DNA of 64,000 bases, taken from the NCBI RefSeq assembly GCF_005937885.2, contig NZ_CP042176.1, forward strand, positions 3,157,501-3,221,500, written 5' to 3'. Below are positions 42,171-53,984 of the stretch, piece by piece. Each line of letters starts with the position of its first letter. Position 1 is the stretch's first letter. The notes under the pieces were generated by a model, which worked only from the letters and a program-made list of their open reading frames with translations, searched no databases and was not told the DNA's origin. This DNA is from Bradyrhizobium sp. KBS0727 (GTDB lineage Bacteria > Pseudomonadota > Alphaproteobacteria > Rhizobiales > Xanthobacteraceae). The position numbers were made by a program, and so were the translations under genes.

Positions 42171-43049
42171 ATGAATCGGGAATTCGAGCAATTCGCCGCG
42201 CGTGCGGCGCCGGCGATTTTCGTGGTGCTCTGGAGCACCGGCTTCGTTGCGACCAAGTACGTGCTCAACAGCGCCGAGCCGTTGACCTATCTTTCGATCC
42301 GCATGGCATGCGTGGTCGGATTGATGACGATCATTGCCGCGATCGCGCGGCCGAAATGGCCTGATCACGCCGGCATCGGACACAGCATCGTCGCCGGCCT
42401 TTTGGTGCACGGATTTTATCTCGGCGGGACGGCGGTGGCGATCTCGCATTCGATTCCGGCCGGACTCTCGGCGCTCATTCCGGGCCTGCAGCCGATCCTG
42501 ACCTCGACGCTCGCCAACCGCTGGCTCGGCGAACGCGTCACGCCGCTGCAGTGGACCGGGCTGCTGCTTGGCCTCGTCGGCGTCGTGCTGATCCTGCACA
42601 ACCGGCCGATGAGCGGGGAGGCCGGCTGGGGCTGGCTCGCCTCCGGCGTCTCGCTGGTCAGCATCACCCTCGGCACGCTCTATCAGCGGCGCTACTGCAA
42701 TGCGATCGACTGGCGCGCCGGCAACCTCGTGCAGTACATCGCGGTGACGATTTTCTTCGGCCTCGGCGCGTGGCTGTTCGAGAACAACGTGGTGCACTGG
42801 ACCACCGAATTCATGCTGGCGCTGAGCTGGCTTGCGGTGGTGCTGTCGATCGGATCGATCGGGCTGTTGTACTGGCTGATCCGCCGCTCGGCTGCGACCT
42901 CGGTGGCAAGCCTGTTCTATCTGGTGCCGGCGGTGACGTCGCTGATGGCCTATGTGCTGTTCGGCGAAAAGCTCGACGCGATCGCGATAACAGGCATGAC
43001 GGCCTGCGCTGCGGCGGTGTTTCTGGTCAACCGCCGTACGCCAGCTTGA
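42171..43049 (+). CDS. DMT-superfamily (EamA) transporter, copy 2
   Basis: A 292-residue membrane protein with ten spans and two EamA modules: AIFVVLWSTGFVATKYVLN opens the first and LVSITLGTLYQRRYC the second. Typical features are the conserved STGF, RMA and GEKL motifs. It is divergent from the frameshifted dehydrogenase with the 15-bp tandem repeats in between. It exports small metabolites; substrate not shown. Distinct from copy 1 at 31338 in sequence, so not a recent duplicate. Ribosome site weak. Confidence 0.9.
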   Translation: MNREFEQFAARAAPAIFVVLWSTGFVATKYVLNSAEPLTYLSIRMACVVGLMTIIAAIARPKWPDHAGIGHSIVAGLLVHGFYLGGTAVAISHSIPAGLSALIPGLQPILTSTLANRWLGERVTPLQWTGLLLGLVGVVLILHNRPMSGEAGWGWLASGVSLVSITLGTLYQRRYCNAIDWRAGNLVQYIAVTIFFGLGAWLFENNVVHWTTEFMLALSWLAVVLSIGSIGLLYWLIRRSAATSVASLFYLVPAVTSLMAYVLFGEKLDAIAITGMTACAAAVFLVNRRTPA

Positions 43050-43091
43050 CGCGTCATCGCGACGAGCCAACAGGGTGCGATGCCTTAAGCC

Positions 43092-43133
43092 CGTCCTTCC
43101 GGGGTCGACGCCTTGCGTCGCCCCGGAATGACG
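43092..43133. repeat. Short palindromic extragenic repeat
   Basis: CGTCCTTCCGGGGTCGACG ... CGTCGCCCCGGAATGACG, between two convergent genes. Confidence 0.75.
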
Positions 43134-43143
43134 ACCGAAGCCG

Positions 43144-43803
43144 CTATTTCGGCTGCGGTACGATCCGCAGGTATGGCTTCGGCGATTTCCAGCCGGCCGG
43201 ATAGATCGTCTTGGCCTCGTCGTCGCTGACGGAACCGGCGATGATGACGTCCTCGCCCTGTTTCCAGTCGGCGGGCGTCGCCACACGATGCTTGGCCGTC
43301 ATCTGCAGGGAATCGATCACGCGCAGGATTTCCTGGAAATTGCGGCCCGTCGTCATCGGATAGACCAGCACCAGCTTGATCTTCTTGTCGGGTCCGATGA
43401 TGAAGACGTTGCGGACGGTCATGTTGTCGGCAGCGGTGCGCGTCGCCGGATCGCCCGAGGTCGAGGCAGGCAGCATGTCGTAGAGCTTCGACACGTTGTA
43501 GTCGGTATCGCCGATCATCGGGTAGTTCGGCGCAGCACCCTGGGTCTCCTTGATGTCCTCGGACCATTTCGAGTGCTTGTCGACGGGATCGACGCTCAAG
43601 CCCATCAGCTTGACGCCGCGCTTGTCGAATTCCGGCTTCAACTTCGCGAGAGCGCCGAGTTCGGTGGTGCAGACCGGGGTGAAGTCCTTCGGATGCGAGA
43701 ACAACAGCGCCCAGCTGTTGCCGATCCAGTCGTGGAATTTAATTTTGCCCTCGGTGGTCTGGGCTTCGAAATCAGGGGCGGTGGCGCCAATCTGGAGTGC
43801 CAT
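43144..43803 (-). CDS. 1-Cys peroxiredoxin (Prx6 type)
   Basis: A 219-residue peroxiredoxin. The peroxidatic cysteine is Cys45 in FTPVCTTELG with the conserved HPKDFTP before it and Arg in the region RNVFIIGPDKK; no resolving cysteine follows, which makes it 1-Cys. Length fits Prx6 proteins, with the long C-terminal arm ending KPYLRIVPQPK. It reduces H2O2 and organic peroxides. GAGG lies upstream of ATG 43803. Monocistronic, with a palindromic repeat downstream, convergent with the DMT transporter. Confidence 0.94.
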   Translation of the reverse strand: MALQIGATAPDFEAQTTEGKIKFHDWIGNSWALLFSHPKDFTPVCTTELGALAKLKPEFDKRGVKLMGLSVDPVDKHSKWSEDIKETQGAAPNYPMIGDTDYNVSKLYDMLPASTSGDPATRTAADNMTVRNVFIIGPDKKIKLVLVYPMTTGRNFQEILRVIDSLQMTAKHRVATPADWKQGEDVIIAGSVSDDEAKTIYPAGWKSPKPYLRIVPQPK

Positions 43804-44178
43804 GGTTTGACCTCATCTCATTCAGTTTGCAGAAGAATTTGCCTTGGAAAGTATACGAGCTAGCGGGGGGTATGTGAACCCGTTCACGTAAAAGGTGAAA
43901 TCCTTCTCCGTGACTTGGAACTCCTAGCATCTTCTTGCCGTCCGCGCCCCTGCGGCGAAAGCAACACTTCGGGAATAAAAGCCCTGTCCGCCCCGATATT
44001 GCCTTTTATCACCCGCATCACCCCCGGCCGGATTGCCGGCTCGAACCGAGACTGACTTCACAGCGACCAATTGGCAACCATCTAAAAATCTCGGAATGCA
44101 AGTTTCGAATCGTTAACCGCTCGTTTACGCCCGCATGGAAATGCTGGGATCAGAAAAAGAAATTGAGAAGTGCAAGCT
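43804..44178. other. Gene-free spacer
   Basis: Divergent gap. I see no gene, repeat or RNA fold in it. It presumably holds the promoters of the peroxiredoxin gene and the gene at 44179. Confidence 0.35.
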
Positions 44179-44766
44179 ATGTCCGCCTCTAGTGCCAAAG
44201 CCACCGACAAGGCCACCGAAAAGTCCGGTGTGCTTCAACCGTCCTGCCGCAAGACCGCAGCCCATGCGCTCACCATCGTGCGCGATGGCGTGATCACCGG
44301 CGAGGGGCCCACCACCAAGGGCCGCATCCATTTTTCCCGCTCGCTCGATGCCGACGACGCCGCCTGGTGCGCGCGCATCCTGACCGTGACCGAAGTCGAG
44401 CATCAGCCGGTGAGCCGCGCCGAAGTCGAGGCGCTGTTTGAAATCTCCGACGCTGCGGCCGAGCGCAGCGACGATGGCCGTTTCGACGATCTGCTCGCCA
44501 AGGCGGTCGCCCATCACACCGCGTCCGAATCCGGCCTGCCGGTGCCGCCGCGCACGGTGGCGCTGTCGCCCGACACCGACATCGAGAGCTGGGCTCCGGC
44601 ACAGGCCAACAAGATCGACACCAAGGTGCTGGAATGGCTGGCCGGCCAGATGCGCGGCAAGCGCCGGGCCAACCGCACGCTGGCCGCGATGGTCGCAACC
44701 GTGGTCGGCGCCGCCGCCCTGCCGCTCGCGCAGTTGCCGAACGTGCTGGACCTGGGATTGCTCTAG
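44179..44766 (+). CDS. Conserved hypothetical protein with C-terminal membrane anchor
   Basis: A 195-residue protein. The first third contains HALTIVRDGVITGEGPTTKG and RSLDADDAAWCARILTVTEV, the middle holds an acidic region DDLLAKAVAHH, and residues 170-190 (AAMVATVVGAAALPLAQLPN) form one membrane span at the tail, as in tail-anchored proteins. I recall this layout in Bradyrhizobium hypothetical proteins. GAGAAG precedes ATG 44179. A strong intrinsic terminator follows. No function known. Confidence 0.75.
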   Translation: MSASSAKATDKATEKSGVLQPSCRKTAAHALTIVRDGVITGEGPTTKGRIHFSRSLDADDAAWCARILTVTEVEHQPVSRAEVEALFEISDAAAERSDDGRFDDLLAKAVAHHTASESGLPVPPRTVALSPDTDIESWAPAQANKIDTKVLEWLAGQMRGKRRANRTLAAMVATVVGAAALPLAQLPNVLDLGLL

Positions 44767-44794
44767 GTCAGGCATCCTGAGTTTCCGGATTTCG

Positions 44795-44827
44795 AAACGG
44801 CGGGCATTCCCCGCCGTTTTTTGTTTT
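44795..44827 (+). terminator. Intrinsic terminator
   Basis: 10-bp stem AAACGGCGGG / CCCGCCGTTT (44795-44804, 44810-44819) with loop of 5 followed by a T-rich run, 29 bp after the stop of the 44179 gene. Confidence 0.88.
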
Positions 44828-44841
44828 TGTCTCAACCGAGC

Positions 44842-44945
44842 CGTCATTCCGGGGCGATGCGAAGCATCGAACCCGGAAGTTCGAGATTCCCCGGGGTGCA
44901 ATTGCACCCCTGAGGTTCGCCGCGTTGCGGCGCCCCGGAATGACG
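44842..44945. repeat. Palindromic extragenic repeat (GTCATTCCGGG class)
   Basis: CGTCATTCCGGGGCGATGCG at the left and GGCGCCCCGGAATGACGG at the right; inner CGAAGCATCG and GTGCAATTGCAC dyads. Confidence 0.85.
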
Positions 44946-44999
44946 GTGGATAGATACGCGTTCGCCTTCTCGCGGCGCGATGCGCCCGAAGGTTTGCAT

Positions 45000-45478
45000 T
45001 TCGATGTCCCTCTTTGAGAACAGAGGGCGCAGGGAAGACCGGGTGCACGCCGCACCCGCGGTCTCGCGCGCAAAACTGTGCATCAAACACGCGCACGAGC
45101 ATACAGGTTTGGCGGAAACACACCGGCCTTCCCTGCGCAATGGCTTTACGGCTTATACGATTTCGTCCTGGTGACCGGCTTTCTTGCCACCATCGCTTGC
45201 AGATTGCTCCGCTCGCTTGACGCCAGCACCGGGGCGTCGAACCCAAACGATTTCACCGTACGCTAGTGGCCACGCTCGTCAGTCGCAGCCTTCGCGTCCA
45301 TCGCATCCCACCGCACGTTCGTGACGATCGCGATCGCCCCTCTTGTCGCGGTAGACGGGCGGAGTTAGACGACTGATTTGCCCGACGGCGCAAAAGGAAT
45401 ATTTTTACGCGAGGGGCTGGACAGACTTTTGGTGATTTGCCCGTCGGGTTGATTTGTCGCAGGTGCCGCGCGAAATTT
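45000..45478 (+). repeat. 480-bp dispersed repeat, copy B (inverted relative to 25135-25612)
   Basis: Aligned by eye against the reverse complement of copy A, it matches over the full length with scattered differences. The two copies are 19.4 kb apart in opposite orientation. Confidence 0.85.
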
Positions 45479-45631
45479 TTCTTGCGCGGGAAGCGAAGCA
45501 GGGCGCCGTGCAAGTGGTCAGAGATCGTTTCCTATATCAGCTGAGCGATAGGTGGGCGGCTTCAGTCCAGGCCGTCGGTATCTCTCAATTTTTTTGGATA
45601 GGCCAGATTGAGCTTTGGGATTGAGTGCAGG

Positions 45632-48784
<3,153 letters not shown>

Positions 48785-49244
48785 GGCGTCTCCCCAGTGG
48801 CTCCCGCCCTTAGCTGATCGATTGCGCGAGAACCGCGGCTATCGATGCTCTTCTTCCCGGGCAATACGGCCAAGGGAGCCGCTCCGAGCCCTATCCGGGC
48901 TAAGGCATATTCGCGCCGGGGCGAAAAGTTCCGGCAGTTTTGTAATTCTTAAAGAAGAGATTCTTCCGGAAGACAGTTGATCTCGGGTGTTCGAAGCAAA
49001 ATCGTTGCCCCGGATGTCCGAATCGGGGTCATTCCGGGGCTAACCGGAGGCAAATCCCGCCATGTCGGTTGCTCTGCCGAAAGCGGAAGCGAGTTCAACA
49101 GCGTTCGCGGTATCCCGGCCAGCCTTCGCGGCGTGATGGTATCGCCGCCGCGGGGCCTGTTTGGCGCTGGTTGGATTGCGGCGGCGGGTTATGCCGACCG
49201 TGCGGCCAACCCACCATACGACTAGCGCTCCCTTGGGGTCGCGG
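48785..49244. other. Gene-free 460-bp spacer
   Basis: No gene is supported. A CGGGGTCATTCCGGGGCTAACC stretch near 49024 looks like half of a GTCATTCCGGG palindrome. Otherwise unassigned. Confidence 0.4.
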
Positions 49245-51080
49245 TTACTTCCCCGCCGTTTTCTTGTTCTCTTCCGCCTCGAGCCCGAGCGTGCGGCCCG
49301 GGAATCCTGCGGTGTCAAAATAGCGCTGGGTGCCGATGCGCTGGAAATTCAGCACGGTGCGCAGGCCGTTCGCCGCGGGCCTCGACTTCACGGTGCCGGC
49401 ATAGGCCTGCGGCGTCGCGCCGTTCGGCATCGCTTCAGTCATGACGCGGCCGACCAGGGGCCCCTTGGGCTTTTGCGTCAGCCCCATGACTTTCGCGGCG
49501 GTCGCCCCGACATCGGCATTGCTGACGGGGAGGGCATCGACATAGCCCGACTTAAAATCGGGCCCGATCGCGGCGGTGAAGTTCAGCGTATCGCCGCGGC
49601 TGAAGCTGCCGTGCATGCCCTGGCCCTGGCGCAGCACGGTATCCGCCACCTGCACCGAGCAGTTGGTCGGCTCCTCGCAGCCCGACGACCAGGAACGGAA
49701 ATTGACCACGATCGACGGCTGCGGCGTCACCGCCTTGCCGATCAGGCCGAGTTGCGACATCGGCAACGTGCCGGGAAAACGCCCGAGATCGTCGTTGACG
49801 AAAATGCCGCTGACATAGTCCTGCTCCAGCAGCGCCTTGATGGTGCGGTCCGCCAGCTTTCGTTCGTTACTGGGAATGTAGATCAGGTCGGATCCGCCGT
49901 TGGTGGCGACCACCAGATCCGGCTTGGTCGGATCCTTGCCGAGCACGCCGTTGCCGGCCTTGGGATGCGCGTTGTCGGCGACCGCCGCGTTCTTGTCGTT
50001 GGGATCGTACAGCGGCAGATTCAGCGCCTTGGCGAGGTCGATGGCGAGGAATCCCATGGGCAGGAAATCCTTCGGTGTATCCGCGTAAGTAACCTTCGCC
50101 GACGGGCTGGTCTTGCTCTCCTTCGAAATCGTCGAGAAGCCGTGATCGGAAGAGATCATGATATTGGTCGAGGCGCTGAGCCCGAGATCGTCCAGCGCCT
50201 TGCGCAATTGCGCGAGGTTGTTGTCGGCGTTCTTGATGCCGGCCATCGAGGTCGGGCCGTTGATCCCGGGCGTCGTGGTGTTGAGGCTGTCGCCGGTGTT
50301 GTGCTGGCTGCCGTCGGGATCGCGCGACCAGAACACCAGCACGAACGGCTTGTTGCGCGCCTTGAACATCGGCAGCACGACCTTGGCCGCGACGTCGGCC
50401 ATGTAGGCCTGCTGCGCGACGTTGGCTGACGTGGTGCCCGGCGTCTTGGCATCGCCGGCCTTGCCGTTGTCGCCACGCGAGGGCGTCGCCACCGGCAGAT
50501 TGGCCTTGGTCAGCGCGTCCTTCATTTCGTCGGACAGCGGCACGCCGTTCTTGCCGCCGGTGGCGTCGTCGATCACGATGGAGGCCTTGCCGCGGTCGTT
50601 ATGGTCGAACTGCAGGGTAGGGCCGAGCTTGCCGATCGCGGCTGTGGAAAAGCCTTGCGCCCGCGCCATCTTCAGCAGGGTTTCCTCGTTCAGATAGTCA
50701 CCGCTGAAATGCTCGTCGATGTCGCCGAGCACGGCGTCATTCTCGATGAAGGGAACGACGGTGTCGCCGGCGGGCGCCGAGGTATAGCCGGTAAAGATCG
50801 TGTTTGAGAACACGCCGGTATCGCCGAGGTAATGGCCGGTTGCCATCGCCGAACCGTTCGCCATGGTGAAGGTCGGAAACAGCGAGTGCGAATTCCTGAA
50901 GTGGACGCCCTTGTCGCGAACCTCGGCCATCGCGGGTGCGGTCTGCGGCGTCACGATGCGTCCGCGCAGGCCGTCCGGCACGAACAGGATCAGGTTGCGC
51001 GGCGCGGCGTTCTGCGCCGATGCGGCGGTTGCGGTGAGCGCGATCAAGCTGGCGGTCAGCAACACGGTCGTGCGGCGCAT
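49245..51080 (-). CDS. Secreted alkaline-phosphatase-superfamily phosphodiesterase/sulfatase-like enzyme
   Basis: A 611-residue protein with signal peptide (1-23, ending ASAQ). The metal-binding start NLILFVPDGLRGRIV has Asp at the conserved place, the nucleophile region is HSLFPTFTMANGSAMATGHY with a Thr/Ser (nucleotide pyrophosphatase/phosphodiesterase style) and later ligands lie in WSRDPDGSQHNTG and ISSDHGFST. It probably hydrolyses phosphodiester or phosphonate bonds in the periplasm. ATG 51080 has GGGGGAGA before it. Length is greater than phosphopentomutase-type relatives, with a Cys-bearing insert (GCEEPTNCSVQ) late in the sequence. Substrate unknown. Confidence 0.88.
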   Translation of the reverse strand: MRRTTVLLTASLIALTATAASAQNAAPRNLILFVPDGLRGRIVTPQTAPAMAEVRDKGVHFRNSHSLFPTFTMANGSAMATGHYLGDTGVFSNTIFTGYTSAPAGDTVVPFIENDAVLGDIDEHFSGDYLNEETLLKMARAQGFSTAAIGKLGPTLQFDHNDRGKASIVIDDATGGKNGVPLSDEMKDALTKANLPVATPSRGDNGKAGDAKTPGTTSANVAQQAYMADVAAKVVLPMFKARNKPFVLVFWSRDPDGSQHNTGDSLNTTTPGINGPTSMAGIKNADNNLAQLRKALDDLGLSASTNIMISSDHGFSTISKESKTSPSAKVTYADTPKDFLPMGFLAIDLAKALNLPLYDPNDKNAAVADNAHPKAGNGVLGKDPTKPDLVVATNGGSDLIYIPSNERKLADRTIKALLEQDYVSGIFVNDDLGRFPGTLPMSQLGLIGKAVTPQPSIVVNFRSWSSGCEEPTNCSVQVADTVLRQGQGMHGSFSRGDTLNFTAAIGPDFKSGYVDALPVSNADVGATAAKVMGLTQKPKGPLVGRVMTEAMPNGATPQAYAGTVKSRPAANGLRTVLNFQRIGTQRYFDTAGFPGRTLGLEAEENKKTAGK

Positions 51081-51281
51081 CAGGTTCTCCCCCATCAGAA
51101 GCAATTGCGGCGGTCTGCCGTTGTCTCCGTTTAGATTTGCTCTGCGACAGATTTGTTACATGCGCAGGAACCGGCCTCAAGAGCAGGGAGCCTGCCAGGG
51201 CAATCACGGAAACGTCGGTTTTGCAGGATTTGGCGGGAAACATCGGCGGTCGATCCCCGTTTTCCCTCGAAGGAGGCCATC

Positions 51282-51533
51282 ATGAGCAAATTCCACGACA
51301 AAGCCGAGGCCCAGACCAAACAGATCATCGGGCAAATGCTTGGTGACGAACTGCTGGTCCGGGAGGGCCGGGAACAGCTCGAACAGACAGCAGAAAGAAC
51401 GTCGCCCGCGGGCGGCAAGGGTCAGGGCATCGTCCGCGATGAACGCGGGCAAGAGCAGCCCCGGGACAAGGACCGGGCGCAACCGGTGAGCCGGGTCGAC
51501 CGTGGTGGCGATCCGCCCGGGCAAAAGGCCTAG
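51282..51533 (+). CDS. CsbD-like stress protein
   Basis: An 83-residue very hydrophilic protein beginning MSKFHDKAEAQTKQIIGQML and GDELLVREGREQLEQ, which follows the CsbD pattern (KGxxKxxxGxxxGDxxLxxEGxxxQ) adapted. The tail is Arg/Glu/Gly rich. CsbD-family proteins are induced by stationary phase and stress and lack a defined role. AAGGAGG lies before ATG 51282. A hairpin follows at 51565. Confidence 0.82.
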   Translation: MSKFHDKAEAQTKQIIGQMLGDELLVREGREQLEQTAERTSPAGGKGQGIVRDERGQEQPRDKDRAQPVSRVDRGGDPPGQKA

Positions 51534-51564
51534 ACTGATCCCGCGACGACAGCTTTGAAAAAAA

Positions 51565-51589
51565 GAAGGCGGCCATCATAGCCGCCTTC
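51565..51589. terminator. Hairpin near the csbD-like end
   Basis: 9-bp stem GAAGGCGGC / GCCGCCTTC, loop CATCATA, with seven A to its left and no T-run to the right; so a better terminator for minus-strand readthrough than for the plus strand. Confidence 0.55.
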
Positions 51590-51788
51590 CTCAATCGTGT
51601 CGTTCACTCACTGCGCCGGGTTCACTTCAAACGGATGTGAGGTTTCAGTTCCTGATCTGGAACGATCCTTGTCGATGCCGACTGATGCAACTCCACATAA
51701 GCGAGCAATTCTGGTGAGTGAAGAGGCGCGGTGAGCCGGATGCGGGACGGCAGCCGGAAACGGCTGTCGTTCTTGCCGGCGGGCCGGC

Positions 51789-51817
51789 TTGTTCCTTACA
51801 ATACTTGTTCGTTACAA
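51789..51817 (+). promoter_or_regulatory. Tandem palindromic operator-like motif upstream of tupA
   Basis: TTGTTCCTTACAA (51789-51801) and TTGTTCGTTACAA (51805-51817), each TTGT-N5-ACAA, 16 bases apart. A TTGTTC / TACAAT pair spaced 18 bases could serve as -35 and -10. Confidence 0.5.
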
Positions 51818-51870
51818 TGACGTGTCGCCGAGGCTGATGACAGTCAGGTTGACCTTCAGGGAAGAGAAGC

Positions 51871-52686
51871 ATGCTCAAGCGAATTCTGATTGCCGGCTTG
51901 GTCATGTTCGCACCCGTCGGCGGCGCATCCGCGCAGGGGCGAACGATCACCGTCGCCTCGACGACTTCGACGGAGCAATCGGGGTTGTTCGGCTACCTGC
52001 TGCCGCGTTTTACCTCTGCGAGCGGCATCGCCGTCAAGGTCGTTGCCGTCGGCACCGGGCAGGCGCTCGACATCGGCCGCCGCGGCGACGCCGACGTGGT
52101 GTTCGTCCACGACAAGGTGGCGGAACAGAAGTTCCTCGCGGACGGGTTCGGCGTGAAGCGCTACGAGGTCATGTACAATGATTTCGTGGTGATCGGGCCG
52201 AAGGCCGATCCGGCGCACATTGCCGGCGACAAGGACGTTGCCGATGCCTTGCGAAAGATTGCCGCGGCGAAAGCCATCTTCGTCTCGCGCGGCGACCGCT
52301 CCGGCACCCATGAGGCGGAGCTGCGGCTCTGGAAAGAAGCGGGCGTCGATCTCGCCGCGGCCAAGGGCGACTGGTATCGCGAAATCGGCCAAGGCATGGG
52401 CGCCGCGTTGAACATGGCGTCGTCGTCGAACGCCTATCTGCTGGCGGACCGCGGCACCTGGCTTTCCTTCAAGAACCGTGGCGAGCTCGCGGTCCTGACG
52501 GAAGGCGACCGGCGGCTGTTCAACCAGTATGGCGTGATGCTGGTCAATCCGGTCAAACATGCCGGCGTGAAAGCCAGGGACGGCCAGGCCTTCATCGACT
52601 GGCTGGTCTCGGTCGAGGGACAAAAAACCATCGCCGACTACAAGGTCGGCGGTGAACAGCTATTTTTCCCCAATGCGTCCGAGTAG
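51871..52686 (+). CDS. tupA: Tungstate ABC transporter, periplasmic binding protein
   Basis: A 271-residue exported protein, signal peptide ending SAQ near residue 22. The oxyanion-binding start reads TITVASTTSTEQSGLFGYLL, characteristic of TupA tungstate (or vanadate) receptors rather than ModA. Other family sites: VVAVGTGQAL and RGDRSGTHEAE. GGGAAGAGAAGC precedes the ATG. It faces the permease gene tail to tail, overlapping it by 27 bases, instead of standing in the usual tupABC operon. It supplies tungstate for W- or Mo-dependent enzymes. Confidence 0.94.
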   Translation: MLKRILIAGLVMFAPVGGASAQGRTITVASTTSTEQSGLFGYLLPRFTSASGIAVKVVAVGTGQALDIGRRGDADVVFVHDKVAEQKFLADGFGVKRYEVMYNDFVVIGPKADPAHIAGDKDVADALRKIAAAKAIFVSRGDRSGTHEAELRLWKEAGVDLAAAKGDWYREIGQGMGAALNMASSSNAYLLADRGTWLSFKNRGELAVLTEGDRRLFNQYGVMLVNPVKHAGVKARDGQAFIDWLVSVEGQKTIADYKVGGEQLFFPNASE

Positions 52687-53358
52687 CAGGAACGCCACCG
52701 TACTGACGGTTACGCTCAGCGACACCAGGATGAGCCCGAGCCCTAACGCCAGCGATAGTTCGCCCTTGCTGGTTTCCAGCGCAATCGCCGTCGTCATGGT
52801 GCGGGTGTAGCCACGAATATTGCCGCCAACGATGATGATGGCGCCGACCTCGGCGATCGCGCGCCCGAAGGCGGCGAGAAAGGCCGTGAGCAGGGAGGCG
52901 CGTCCGAGCGACAACATCAGCGCCATGCAGCGAAGATGCGACAGGCCGTCGGTGTGAGCGAGGTCGGCATATTCGGCCCACAGCAGCGTCACAGGCCGAT
53001 GGACCAGCGAAATGACGATCGGGGTAGCCAGCATCACCTGCGCGATGATCATGGCCGGCGGCGTGAACAGCAATCCGGCAAAGCCGAAGGCGCCCGACCG
53101 GGACAGCAGCAGATAGAGCCCGAGCCCCACCACGACCGGCGGCAGGCCGAGCAGGGCGTTGGCCAGCACGATCAGGACCTGTCGTCCGCGAAACCGGCTG
53201 ATCGCAAGCCAGATGCCGAGCGGCGCGCCGATCATTAGAGCGATCAGGCTGGCCGAAAGGCTGACGCGCAGCGACAGCCAGACGATGGCGACCAGTTCGG
53301 AATCGAGACGGCCGATCAGTGCCAGCGCCGCGGCGATGGATTGGGTGAAATCGTTCAT
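52660..53358 (-). CDS. tupB: Tungstate ABC transporter permease
   Basis: A 232-residue inner-membrane permease with about five to six spans, and the family EAA-like loop seen as AFGRAIAEVGAIIIVGGNIRG. ATG 53358 is chosen; the open frame upstream runs into the 46-bp direct repeat. Its end overlaps tupA by 27 bp on the opposite strand. TupC (ATPase) is not in the window, so this transporter must use an ATPase encoded elsewhere or is incomplete. Ribosome site is poor. Family resemblance (TupB/CysT type) is clear. Confidence 0.9.
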   Translation of the reverse strand: MNDFTQSIAAALALIGRLDSELVAIVWLSLRVSLSASLIALMIGAPLGIWLAISRFRGRQVLIVLANALLGLPPVVVGLGLYLLLSRSGAFGFAGLLFTPPAMIIAQVMLATPIVISLVHRPVTLLWAEYADLAHTDGLSHLRCMALMLSLGRASLLTAFLAAFGRAIAEVGAIIIVGGNIRGYTRTMTTAIALETSKGELSLALGLGLILVSLSVTVSTVAFLLLGRIGEK

Positions 53359-53426
53359 CCGCGCAATGAAGCAGAAATTCAGGCCTGAGGCGTTAAGTTT
53401 TGACGCGTTTTGTTGACGCGAACCGC

Positions 53427-53472
53427 TCCACCCACGGATCAAGTCCGAGGGCATGCTTCGCTTGAAAACGCT
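53427..53472 (+). repeat. 46-bp direct repeat, copy 1
   Basis: Identical to 54617-54662: begins TCCACCCACGGATCAAGTCC and ends GCTTGAAAACGCT. Shared flanks ACGCGAACCG precede both copies with a 2-base indel. Confidence 0.92.
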
Positions 53473-53478
53473 ATGCAG

Positions 53479-53715
53479 CTATTTCCCCGCGTTCGCTTCA
53501 AGGCACTGAATGAGAAAAGCGGTGCGTTCGCGCGGTATCACCTTTTCCGTATCCGCCTTGTGCGCGCACTCCTGCTGCCTGATCTGTTCGGCGCGGCGCT
53601 TCTCCGCCGCCTCCCGGTATTCCGGAGCCACCTTGGTCGGATCGACCAGTCGCTGCGCCGACAATGGCGAAGCGATCGCCATCGAAACCAGCGCTACCGC
53701 CACAAAATGCTTCAT
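53479..53715 (-). CDS. Small secreted protein
   Basis: A 78-residue protein with signal peptide (1-21, MKHFVAVALVSMAIASPLSA). The mature part RLVDPTKVAPEYREAAEKRRAEQIRQQECAHKADTEKVIPRERTAFLIQCLE is helical with two cysteines. I recall DPTKVAPEYREAAEKRRAE as a recurring Bradyrhizobium type. It lies between the two 46-bp direct repeats, downstream of tupB on the same strand but oriented the same way with a 120 bp gap. Function unknown. Confidence 0.75.
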   Translation of the reverse strand: MKHFVAVALVSMAIASPLSAQRLVDPTKVAPEYREAAEKRRAEQIRQQECAHKADTEKVIPRERTAFLIQCLEANAGK

Positions 53716-53984
53716 GAAAAACTCCAACGATGAAATATCGAAATGCGGGTCGTTAATGCGCAAACCATAGCAAAAAACCGGTCTCCCCGATACCGCGTCG
53801 ACCGCATCCGGGCGGTTGTCCATCCCGGCACGTTAAGGGTGTGGTGTGACCATAGATTTCTCAGAGATGGTAAAGTCGCAGGTCCGCACAAATACCGGCT
53901 TTGCCCGGTACCCGCGTAAGCAAACGTTTAGAGGCAGGCTGTAAAGTACCCGTTATCACTTCCTGCATTAACCCCCGGTTAGTC

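Larger units (their letters stand above)
44767..45631. other. Gene-free 865-bp region: terminator, palindrome and repeat copy B
   Basis: No gene. From left to right: terminator, a 104-bp GTCATTCCGGG-type palindrome, and the 480-bp dispersed repeat in plus orientation. The remaining 150 bp before the kinase stop show nothing clear. Confidence 0.6.
51534..51870. promoter_or_regulatory. Leader and promoter region of tupA
   Basis: Contains the hairpin at 51565 and, near the gene, the tandem TTGT-N5-ACAA motif at 51789-51817. No gene seen between. Confidence 0.5.

Noticed and set aside
51590..51790. Molybdenum-cofactor-type riboswitch in the tupA leader
   Set aside because: The sequence does not show the conserved paired elements; a dyad operator explains the proximal signal better.
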